In this document: piece after piece, positions 10,661 through 19,690 of the stretch | How the letters are laid out: every line of letters begins with the position of its first letter | Numbering within the stretch: position 1 is the first letter of the stretch | Assembly (NCBI GenBank): GCA_015501075.1 | Contig: JADNYJ010000444.1 | Span: 1 to 25,821, forward strand | Length of the DNA: 25,821 nt | Direction of reading: 5' to 3' | Source of the DNA: Gymnopilus junonius | Taxonomy: Eukaryota > Basidiomycota > Agaricomycetes > Agaricales > Galerinaceae | The notes under the pieces: model-generated | The model's input: only the letters and a program-made list of their open reading frames with translations | Told to the model about the DNA's origin: nothing | Databases searched by the model: none | Position numbers and translations under genes: made by a program

Positions 10661-11063
10661 ATTTTTAGGTCCCGAAACACAAAGCTTCGAAGTAGCCACT
10701 CAGTCACTACGATTCAGTAATGACTCGTAGCGACTCACTCCTAGTGGGAAACTAGTAGATGTTAGTAGAATCTAGTAGTTTCAGCTGTAGTTATCAGTAT
10801 ATAAGAGGACACCCAGCCTCATCAAAAATATTACTCTTTTACCCTCGAACACACCGTGTGAACTATCTGTTCTCGCAATCGTCCTAAGTCATACAGGGGT
10901 CCTGTATAACGCGTTGTCCCGTGGTACGGTACATCGGCGATCTTGTCTTCAAGGATTAAGGTTTCAATCACTCATCTTTCTATTTTAAATCTACGCTAAC
11001 ACTCGATTACGGAACTCTAAGATAACGCGATCTTCAACATGATGACATAACTTTCTATGTCCC
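10661..11063. mobile_element. Inserted segment, possibly a solo-LTR-like remnant
   Basis: About 403 bp separate two parts of the F-box pseudogene that should be adjacent. The segment is flanked by AACCT on both sides (10656-10660 and 11064-11068), a possible 5-bp target duplication. Inside are a TATA box (TATATAAG, 10798-10805) and, within it, a subsegment 10760-11039 that begins TGTT and ends AACA, the usual termini of LTRs. The TGTT...AACA unit is not itself flanked by a repeat, and the outer ends are not TG...CA, so the exact element borders are unresolved. There is no coding sequence. Confidence 0.4.
10702..10735. repeat. Inverted repeat (hairpin) inside the insertion
   Basis: The arms AGTCACTACGA (10702-10712) and TCGTAGCGACT (10725-10735) are complementary at 10 of 11 positions around a 12-base loop. 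It lies upstream of the TATA box of the inserted segment, so it could be part of a U3-like control region, or only a chance hairpin in a sequence rich in CTAG/ACTAG words. Confidence 0.5.
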
Positions 11064-11948
11064 AACCTGACTGGCTCGACGTACTTGCTATGCAGCCACG
11101 TTTGGAATTCTTCGTCTTTTTTTTCTCATTCTATGCGAGTTACCTCTGAGTCAAACCGGGGACGCGAGGCTCGACTGATTGATCTACCACACGTTCGGTT
11201 TCTGGGACTATGTTGCCGCATATCTGACTTCGACGAGTTATTTGGGAATTTAGTCCTTCCGTCAACTTGCAGCGTCCATCTCCACGTCCACCCGACGCCT
11301 GACGACAGCGATAGACGGCATATTAAGCGGAATGGGCCTCATCATGAAGAGGTGGAAATTCGTTCCTGAAGAATTTGCGCAGTGGAGAATGGAATCTAGC
11401 AAGGATCTAGTTATGGTGATTTCAGTATCCGTACTGAGATAAATGACTTCTGCTGTTCTGATCGTGACTTCCCGAGGTTTACTCTTTGCCTCGAGAGTGA
11501 TATTCGGATCGACGAGGAAATTCCCGCATTACCTTATGTGCTCCCTGTATTACAATGCTTTCGAGGTATGCCTCTCATGAAGCATAAAACCTTCTTGTCG
11601 CTTCGTTTGCACGGACACGACGACGACGACGTTCGCAATGCTTTTACTTCGTTCTTTTCATCTTTTAAGAAGGTACAGAAACTCCTCTTTTCCCCAAACA
11701 GAGACTCGATGCCACCTGCCCCATTTTATTCCAGATTTGCAGCTCCTCATACTCAAATCGGATTATTCCCGAGATCGTGTCTCCGATTCTGAAAATTTTT
11801 TCTACTATGTGAGCTGGAGAAACGAGCTGGGTAGACCGGTTCCAAACGTTGGCTCCTGTTGCTGGAAGAGCGTAAAAGTTTCCACCTGATTATTTCGAGA
11901 TCCTCTGTTGGACGGGTGAACTGTGATGATCCTTCCTTCATGCTCAAT

Positions 11949-12455
11949 GTGGTTGACTTGCTAACTCGTGTAATCTATATTACAAATATCATAAATAATG
12001 CCTGAATTTTATGGAGACCATTGGCAAAGGTTGTAGTACGCTGGCAAAGCTATGGGTAAAACCAGCTAACACATCACGATCTCCAGATATTTGTGCAGTT
12101 GGAGGCCTATGCACGCCTAGATTGCCATCGATCGTGCGAAACTGCAACTACTAGGGCAGTAGATCAGGGTACCCTGAGGATAGCACCAGAGGGTAATGCG
12201 AAAAGGTATTAAATTTGGTTCCAGAACGTAGAAAACATATGTGCATAAAATGATAGAAAGACTGAAAAAAGAACCGGTTCGTCAAGAAGAACAATGAATG
12301 ATGCAGTTGATATCCCATCCATTACTAGAAGATTGAATCCAAAGGCCCAAAGTAGACTACCAAAAAGCAAAAAGTAATAGAAGATGAATGTAAAGCCCAA
12401 GGAAGAGCAAAAGAGCACAACAGAACAACAGAATTACGGTCAGACAAGGAGCAGC
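11949..12455. other. Spacer downstream of the ArfGAP gene
   Basis: No gene is seen. The right-hand part is A-rich on the plus strand (T-rich on the coding strand of the ArfGAP gene) and is probably its 3' UTR. The minus-strand frame 12209-12418 reads as hydrophobic text (many Phe/Leu) and is best explained by T-richness. Confidence 0.45.
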
Positions 12456-14295
12456 TCACATAGCTCCCCACTGACCACCCTGGGCCGAGAAGCTACCGCT
12501 CTGCGGAAGCATTTGTCCTCCAAACATAGATTGTTGTTGGTTAGGTGTTGACATCGCCTGCTGAAGCTGCTGCTGCTGTAATAACAATAACTGTTGTTGC
12601 TGTTGTTGCTGTTGTTGTTGTTGTTGCTGCTGCATTTGCATAGTCGTCATTCCTAAGAACTGGCTCTGGGCGGGGGCACCAGTTGGAGCCATTCCAAGGT
12701 GTATCTGTGGGTTTTGGTATATGAATTGGCCTTGCGGAGCGGCAGACTGAGGTTGTTGCATTTGCAACTGCGGCTGCGGGCTATGCGAAAGAAATTGTTG
12801 GTTTGGACTTGAAGACAAGAATTGTGGCTGAGTTGCGGGAGCCGACAAGAAAGATTGGCTGGGTGATGGTGATAAGAAGTTCTGGTTGGAAGGAACTTGC
12901 ACTTGCAAATTGGATTGGGCCTGAGGCTGGAAGTAAGGCGTTGAAGTGGATTGAGGTATTAAAGGCGTGGTCGGAGCTGACGGGGTGGCAAAATATTGTT
13001 GGCCGAATGAGGACTGGCTTGTGAGCGTTACCAACGACGGCGTTTGGACAGATCCCACCAACGGGGAGGGTGGAAAGGGGGATTGCTGTTGCTGTAGTGA
13101 GTACGGGTTCTGCCCTACCACTTGGGGTTGGAACGGGTTCATGCCCATTCCTGTTGACATCACACCCACAGGATATCCATTTGTACCCATGGCACCATTG
13201 ACATGGGCCGACACTGGGACCACCTGCGAGAAGCTTGGAGACGCTTGGTATTGGAGTGGTAGTGAAGAATCTTGGCCAGGCGATGCAAGAGAATTAAGAT
13301 CATCCCAGACGGTCCCAAGGCCGCTAGGTGGATTTTTCCTTTGTAGCGGTTGTGCAGCTTGAGCGGGAACCGGTTGCGACACGGATCTGGTTTGATGCTG
13401 AGATACGGAAGATGGCAAATTAGATACGACGCTCGCGGACGAAGATGGAGGTATGCGTGGGGGTAACGGAGACGATGCAGCTGCATCAGTCGCTGTAGCA
13501 GGGGCTCGGGAGCTTGTCGGTGGTTGAGGTTGGCTTGCCATAGGTAAAGAAGCAGATCGCTGCGTCACTGACGCCGATGAACGGGAAGGGCCCAATTTTG
13601 ACGCTACAAGAGCATTCCTGTCGATGAATTTCCTGTATTCATATTTCCCTTTGATCGTAAATAGAGGAGATGAGTGATTGGCCTTGAAAGGTAAAGGCAG
13701 TAACTCACCTCGGATATATTGCTCTATTCACTGTCGCGCTCTGTCTCGTCGAGATTGGTGGTGGAGGGTGACGAAGTTCGTTAGGATTATAGATAGCATT
13801 TGACTTGATGTTCCCCATTGATTTCATGCGCTGTAGGTCCTGACTAAGTTTGACTCCCTTCTACTCTTGAATGTAACTCACTTCAACTTGGTCCTTTGTC
13901 CAGTCGTCCACTGTCAAACTTTTCCTATAACAACATATATCAACTCCATGAATCGATGCATAATACAGTGTAGTTGAGACCCACACTTTCGTGATGTGTG
14001 TACCGATCTTCCTGTGAATGCTAGCGCAAGTTACGCTACAGATCGAAGATTTAACAAATATCACAAGCAGCATAGGGAGACAACCCACCAAATGAATATG
14101 CCCAGATTGTGAGATGCCCATCTTGGGTTCCTTGCTTTGCAATCTGCACATATATCTAGACAAAGTAATAAGTCGTAAGCTACTGCATCACACACCCCTG
14201 AGCTCAGAGAGTCTTACTGTTTCCAGGCAAGCTTGCCAATTCCAGCAGTATTTTTTGATGTCGTTCCTTCTGAAGCTTATTATGTTGATTAACAT
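12456..14295 (-). CDS. ArfGAP (Arf GTPase-activating protein) with Gln-rich tail
   Basis: The exons fit 14295-14218, 14155-14089, 14035-13985, 13924-13882, 13839-13709 and 13648-12456, all with GT-AG introns of 42-62 nt. They give a textbook ArfGAP zinc finger, CX2CX16CX2C: CADC, then PRWASHNLGIFIC, then VTC. After it comes CASIHRKIGTHITKV, whose Arg five residues past the last Cys is the catalytic arginine finger. SLTVDDWTKDQVE and MKSMGNIKSNAIYNPN complete the domain. Such proteins stimulate GTP hydrolysis on Arf at Golgi or endosomal membranes. The last exon encodes a low-complexity tail rich in Pro, Ser and Gln, with NPF and NPY motifs. Exon 5 is two bases short: HPPPTNLDETERDSE and IEQYIR need one A each (near 13756 and 13723). 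The start region (near 14290) may also lack one base, so the Met is uncertain. Confidence 0.87.
12562..12633. repeat. CAG/CAA microsatellite coding poly-glutamine
   Basis: TGC/TTG triplets on the plus strand read as CAG/CAA on the coding strand. They give an uninterrupted run of about 15 Gln, then Leu-rich LLLL, then more Gln, near the C-terminus of the ArfGAP. The length of such a tract is likely to vary between strains. Confidence 0.85.
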
Positions 14296-14510
14296 AGAGT
14301 TTGCACTGGATATCGTGAATTTTAAAAGGAAGCTGAAGCAAACCTTGAGCGGCTAGCCAAGAGCAAGGATGACTTGCCAGTGAGATGATTTCCGAATCGG
14401 TGATACTTCCAGAAAAGTTGTTTGGTTCCGTCATTACAATCGAACAAACAAAATGTCTGATCCGCGAAGCGTCCCCAAGTTCCAACCTTTCCTTGATTCC
14501 TACCAACCAA
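14296..14510. promoter_or_regulatory. Divergent promoter between the ArfGAP and KPWE-protein genes
   Basis: Only about 215 bp separate the two start codons, which point away from each other, so 5' UTRs and promoters must share this piece. No clear TATA box is seen. The plus-strand frame is open back to 14385, so a longer N-terminus for the KPWE protein cannot be excluded and would shrink this region. Confidence 0.5.
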
Positions 14511-15122
14511 ATGGAGCCACAAGTCAACCATGAAGATGCCCTGAAAGCTTATGGGTCCTACCCTTTTAGTTCGGATGAGACGTACCAGGTGGATGCTCTC
14601 AAATGATCACCGAAATCATTAGCATTTCGACTGAAATGTTCTCGCAAGCAAGGCGTAGCTAGTTTATTTGCTGGAGGTGCCGTGGATCCCAATGCTCCAG
14701 CTGAAGTGCATGAAGATGTCAAGAGGCGAACGCGGGTATTCTACTTCAACAAGTGTCTTCATCTCTTCATTCATCGGGTTTGGATTTTGATTTACACAAT
14801 TTTGTTTAGGATCACTGGAAATTCAATCACTGCAGAGGAAGTTTGCGATTACGAACTGTTACTGCAACAAAGTTTAGTGGAACGAAAGCCTGCTGAAGAC
14901 AAGGACCGTGTTTTAACATTCGCGGAATTGAAAGAGTTGATAGAAAGCGGGAATGTCGATAAGATACCCAATAACAAGGTCATTCCGGATGTATTGAATG
15001 TAAGACGTTCTATTCAGAGATTCACATTCATATACCAATCCAGCGGTCTACAGGAGGCTCCTCCCAGTCAGTCGACTGCTCCAATGCGAAAGAAACCATG
15101 GGAGGAAGCCACTGATTCTTAG
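14511..15122 (+). CDS. Small KPWE-motif protein, Pex39-like peroxisomal import factor candidate
   Basis: Four exons (14511-14588, 14649-14752, 14810-14999, 15054-15122) join in frame with GT-AG introns of 60, 57 and 54 nt and give 146 residues with no lesion. The N-terminal half has YPFSSDETYQQGVASLF and RRTRVFYFNKITGNSI. The C-terminal half has the hallmark of the KPWE domain: LTFAELKELIESGNVDKIP, a short linker with APPSQS, and RKKPWEEATDS at the very end. From family knowledge, proteins with this arrangement (human C6orf226, yeast Yjr012c) have been described as Pex39, which helps Pex7 carry PTS2 proteins into peroxisomes. That role is inferred here. An upstream Met at 14385 is in frame, but the 14511 start fits the compact family better. 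It has no membrane segment and no signal peptide. Confidence 0.78.
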
Positions 15123-15806
15123 TATCTTGATTCTCAAAGTATAACTGTACCAATAACAAACGTGACCGGACACTCTTTACTTCACAATAACAATCTATGG
15201 AATAGTAGGATGACCTACCTGAAGACCAACCAAACAAGGGGGGGCTGATCATACACCGTATTGCGTTAATCAACAGCTGTCGTAAATACTATAGACCCTT
15301 CTTTATCAAGCCATCATCCGCCAGGGGAAAAAGACTACACACGTCACATAGCAAACATAAAGAGGAAAGACGGAAATGCAACCAAGGAAAGAGAGGGAGG
15401 CAGCCACGAGTTTGAAAATATGGTGTTACAACAGAAGGAAAAATGTTCTTTCGAATCGAGACCGAGAGAGTAAGATGAAGACGGGAAAAATAATGCATAT
15501 ACAAGATTGGTGGTATTGCAAGCGCATGGAAAGGCATGAAAAGAATATAAGCCTTGAACAGTGAGAGTGGCATACGATCTTCTAGACGACCGCTAATGAA
15601 TGCCAGCGAATTGACGAAGGGTCTTGCCACCGTTACAAAGTTCTTCTGCTTAACTGTAGGATATTGTCTCCATCCCAACAGTCCTCGAGCCAGGCCTGGA
15701 ATCATCAACGCAGGCAAGCAAGCAATACCGTGAAGGATGCAAAGGGGGCCGGATTTATCCAAAAATCGTCCGCAGAAGTGATCCAAATAAATTTTATCCG
15801 TCCGCG
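15123..15806. other. Spacer between convergent KPWE and EST1-like genes
   Basis: The two genes run towards each other, so both 3' UTRs and terminators should lie here. A minus-strand frame at 15289-15786 (165 codons) is open and hydrophobic, but it has no recognisable motif and no introns, unlike every real gene around it. I treat it as chance in the 3' region of the EST1-like gene. Confidence 0.45.
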
Positions 15807-18800
15807 TTAGCCATTATTTCCCCAAACTTGCGAGATTTGAGCTGGCATGTAACTCTGGGGTCCGATGCGGGGGTCGTGCATGGACACCTGTCTGGAATGG
15901 TAACCACCCGGATTCGGAGTGGCATAGTATTCCGCAGGTCCTCCACCTCTCATAAAACCGCTTTGAACGAGCTGAGAACGGATATTATATCCAGGATTTG
16001 ACTGACTAAGTTGTCCGAATAATTGTTCGGGCCTTTGGATGGGAGGTTGAATGGGAGAATACGCAAAAGGGTCGTGTGGAAGCTGACTCGAATTGGCTTG
16101 AAATAGTGGGCAGAAACGGAGCCGATTGGATAGTTGGTGAGGTGTCTTGTTCCATACCGCTAGTAGACAGCATCGAATGCGCGGTAGGGCAAGTGGGGCG
16201 CAGAAGGAAGGGCGGCGACCAAATTTTGTTGCGAATTCTGCGTCTGGCTCGGGTAGGATGACGGCGACGACCATATGGACTGCTGTGAGAAATCCGGCGC
16301 TGCCACCGAAACTGACGTTGTGGTGTCTGATAGACATGACAGTCCCGTGTATACCATGACCGACGCTATTCGTATTACCCGTGTACCTTAAAGGTTGCTC
16401 ATCGGCAGAAGCAGACCAAATTGATTGACTTGTACGATGCGATAACTCGGAGCCAAAAAGCAATGTTGGCTGCGGAGCCGTCGAGATACTTTCAATGCCA
16501 GAAGTAAGGTTTCCATTCACAGTAGGTCTGCTAGGGAAATTCAAGACGTCATTCAGGAGGTCCTGGGCAGTAGTTGCCGTTGGGGGTGCAATGGCAGGTG
16601 GGCTGTTGAAAATTGGCTTCTTGACAGGTGACGGAGAAATGGTCATGGGGATTTAACAATGATTTGACTGGGGTCAAAGGTGTAACATGTATATTGGGAG
16701 AAAGAACGGGTGAGATGGATGCTCTGTTGAAGAGGGAAAGTCAACCAAAAAGTGAATAAATGATGACGACCTGAACTACCTTGGGTCCCATACAATTTCA
16801 TCATCCTGTTCGTCCTCGTCTTCAATAGCTCCAGGTTCATTCAGATGATTAAATGCATCTTTAAAAAGAAGCTCGTCGTCCGTGCGACTGGTGAGCACAG
16901 TCATGTCATCTGCATCGGGATCTTGTTTGGGATTTACTTCTAAACTATTGTTTCGAATAGTCTCCAACAGTTGCTGTTGCTGAGGTTGAGGAACAAGAGA
17001 CTGATCCGCTACTGCATGCATCATCTGTGGATGAGACGGTGCACGTACGTCTTCTACAGCCCCAAGGTCAAATAGGATGCGGTTGTTAACCATCATCAGT
17101 GGCGAATTCTAGAACAGATATGAAAATGAGAAAGAGTTTCGTCCAACGTCGAAATGCGTACTCACCTCCATTTGAACCAAGATCTTTGCATCTTCCAGTA
17201 GATCATAAATTCTCATCAACTGCTCAACATTGGGATGTGGTTGCTCCCAAGCCGTGACACCAGTCCCCGATATGTTGTCCTTGCCTTTTTTCTCTTCGCC
17301 CATCAATTTCCTAAGCGGTAAAAATCCTTTCATCTCAACGTCCTCTTCAAGAGGTGGACTGAAAATGGGCAACTTGTTGACCGGAAACGCATGAGACAAG
17401 GCCAGCACAAATTGGGCAAATGTTTTCCAAAAGCGCAAGGTCTTGCTTGAATACCCACTAATCTTGCTTTGCACCTCCTTGGTCACCTCAACTCCCTTCA
17501 TAGATTCCTTGACTTGAAAGGCGATGAATTCTTGATCTTGCATGACGTACTTGTAATTAGCACGAAGCCATTTACTGGCGATTCTGAGGGCTGGAAGGGT
17601 ACGCCTAAATGTGGCGCTAATATGCTGAGCAAGATCGTCGACGCCGTCCATCTGAGGAGGATCTTTGAGTTCATCTTTGCCAACCTCAAGTAGGACGAGG
17701 TGCATGTCCATCAAATTGTCAAGCAGACCCCACTCAATGAGGGTAGCTGTACCGGGCTGTACCGGAGCAGATTCCGCCCTTCGATGAGATGTAGATGAAT
17801 TGTCACGAATCATACGGTGCTTCCAGAGAGCTCCTTGAGACAGCACAATTGTGTTCGAAATCATGTCAACTGACAGATGTCGTTCTGACACGAGACTGTA
17901 AAAATCGTGCGACACCTTTTCGTTGTGTTTGGGAGAGATAGACTTCATCCTGAAATGGTCTTCATCAGACTGCGCAAGCTAATGCTTTTGTCAGAGATGC
18001 ACATACTTCTCAATGCCCTTTTCCATTCCCACTCGCCACAGCGCATGCAAGACGACGACCCTCTCCTTGAAAATATCGATCCGTACCCTTGTCGGAAGTT
18101 GGAGGTCATTCGCCCCATTCCTATCCCGCTCTCTTCGACTCCTTTGTCGCCATGACTCCAGGGCTTTCGTTAGAACCGTCCCTAAATTCTCGGCGGCCGT
18201 ATCATAGGGCTGACTCACGCACAACGCACGATAATAATGGATGAGAGAGGAGAAAGAGTCTTTCTGATATGAAGATAAAATGGCGAGCTGGTGAGATGGG
18301 TTGCCTTCATACGGTACAAGCAAGCGAGCTTGTTCATAGCACTGTCGTGCCTTATCATAATTCCTTGGGCGAGGAGGGATATCGGCCACAGCACCCCCAC
18401 GCCTGCTTCGTCCTCTCCTCGGAGGACCATCTTCGTGACCCGCTCTTCTGCCATGACTTTCGTTATATAATTCACGATAACGAGCAATATCACCAAGGCA
18501 GATCAAAGCTTTGCTGAGGATCGCCATGCGGCTTTCCCGCTCCTCCGGAGTACTCGGCGTAAACGATGCATTTGGGTCGTCTGGCGGGAATTGGAAATGA
18601 TTACGGCCACTCGCTCCGTGCATGACTCCCTCTCGGGTTTCAGATGCTTCGGCAGCCAGATTGGTTACGGTACCGTCATCTCTCTCGGAAAAGGAGACCG
18701 AGTGTAATCAGAGCGGGCTGAGCTTCGCTGAGATCGAAGAGACGGCGAAGACGAAGGACCACCTGGGTCCAGAACTTCTCTTCATCAGCTAAGAACTGTC

Positions 18801-19232
18801 GGAACCGCTGGACGAGCTTGCGGTGTTCCACGACGCCATGATTATTATTTTGCCTCGGTTGTGGTTGTTGACCCTGGCCCTGCTGTTGTTGGCGCTGGTT
18901 GTTTTGTATTATGCGATCGAGGGCCGCGATGCGCTGCTTGTAGGATGAGATGAAGGCGTAGGATGTCTGCATCCACAGATGGTTCTCGACATCTTTCGAT
19001 TCCCTTGTATCAGGATGGACGAGTAGTAGAATCAGATAACGCCTCCGTAGGCTGACATGGGCAGCGTGTATTCATGAGAATTTTTTTTTCGCGTTTATTA
19101 TTTGGCTAGACAGACAGCTCACTTTTTTCGCTGGAAATCGACTTCTTTATCGAATGGCTCTTTGGATTTGAGTAATTCTTTTAACGATTGGTGTATGCTT
19201 TTCGCCTCACTAAGAATGGCGGTAGGGGACAT
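15807..19232 (-). CDS. EST1/SMG7-like protein (telomere / nonsense-mediated decay)
   Basis: The exons are 19232-19123, 19051-18007, 17949-17166, 17108-16780 and 16723-15807, with introns of 71, 57, 57 and 56 nt; the protein would be about 1,060 residues. The N-terminus carries the EST1 signature: FQRKNLRRRYLILLLVHPDT, then DVENHLWMQTSYAFISSY and KQRIAALDR. TPR-like repeats follow (LGDIARYRELY; YDKARQCYEQARLLVPYEGN; PSHQLAILSSYQKDSFSSLI; HYYRALCVSQPYDTAAENL), and then the EST1 DNA/RNA-binding region up to about residue 650. No PIN domain is visible, so it resembles Est1/SMG7 rather than SMG6. Family members bind telomerase RNA or phospho-Upf1. Frame losses occur near 18685 (one GA unit short in LFRERDDG), near 16648 (one extra C in CCCC), and two or three times at about 16140-16330 in the low-complexity tail. 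Confidence 0.85.
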
Positions 19233-19690
19233 GGTGATAAGAAGAGAGAATGCCAACGAGTCATTGTGATGCAGGTTAAGCAGGGCTCAATAAATTGAAC
19301 AAAAACAAATGCAACATACCGGGCAACAGTTGCAGGCTGTTCAGTCATTGGTGATCTTTTCGTCTTGGTGTCAGACACACTCCATTGTCCCCGTCGGTCC
19401 TTCAATATAAGAGCTTTCTTGCGCTTAAGAAGGTTGGATCAGACGTTGGGAAGACAGCGGTAACGGTCCAGAAATGAGAGTCTTCAAAAGGTCAGTCATC
19501 CATGCTAAATAAAATCCGTGGGAATCCTTCTCGCTCCAGATCCATGGGATTGTTGTAAACGAAATTCAAATAGCGTGATTTATGAAACACCGTGGTATGT
19601 ACATGGAGAATAGTTGACAGAACCAAAATATCATACATATATACAGGGCTTAGTTGACATCCACAAGAAATGTAAGATATAGCAAGAAAA
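19233..19690. other. Spacer between the SNF2 3' end and the EST1-like start
   Basis: Both neighbours are on the minus strand, so the left part should contain the EST1-like promoter and the right part the SNF2-gene 3' UTR. Open frames here (19181-19405 and 19492-19785) lack known motifs; the second partly overlaps the last SNF2 exon in a different frame. Confidence 0.45.

Larger units (their letters stand above)
9928..11948 (+). pseudogene. F-box/LRR-like pseudogene interrupted by an insertion
   Basis: A degraded F-box protein reads from GCPPESLREVFWMVFD (F-box), through WADQRKAAVTIRHVSQ and RSTALGCKQIWGMILDP, to MVLAQVHRFSVLLVYF and LIQSAPRLEHLHI, a frequent leucine-rich pattern in mushroom F-box proteins. 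One frame between 10113 and 10612 holds four stops: TGA 10136, TAA 10196, TGA 10205, TAG 10307. The first stands where SKFWRST expects Trp. After SLDIAIDDVLWNDLTDQV the homology breaks at about 10660 and resumes at about 11064 with DWLDVLAMQPRLEFF. It then drifts across frames (ARLIDLPHVRFLGLCCRI; the tail NELGRPVPNV) to about 11948. It cannot be translated. The family is clear from the mid part, but the boundaries are approximate. Confidence 0.65.

Noticed and set aside
10760..11039. Complete solo LTR with TGTT...AACA ends as the sole inserted unit
   Set aside because: Its flanks (GTAGA and TGATG) do not form a target duplication, and the F-box homology is interrupted over a longer stretch, so I kept the wider segment with lower confidence.
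12967..13362. Plus-strand open frame opposite the ArfGAP tail
   Set aside because: It is the antisense shadow of a low-complexity coding exon; the minus strand has the supported gene.
15289..15786. Minus-strand open frame of 165 codons, hydrophobic
   Set aside because: It has no recognisable motif and no intron, lies wholly in the 3' region of the EST1-like gene, and its hydrophobic character follows from a pyrimidine-rich strand.
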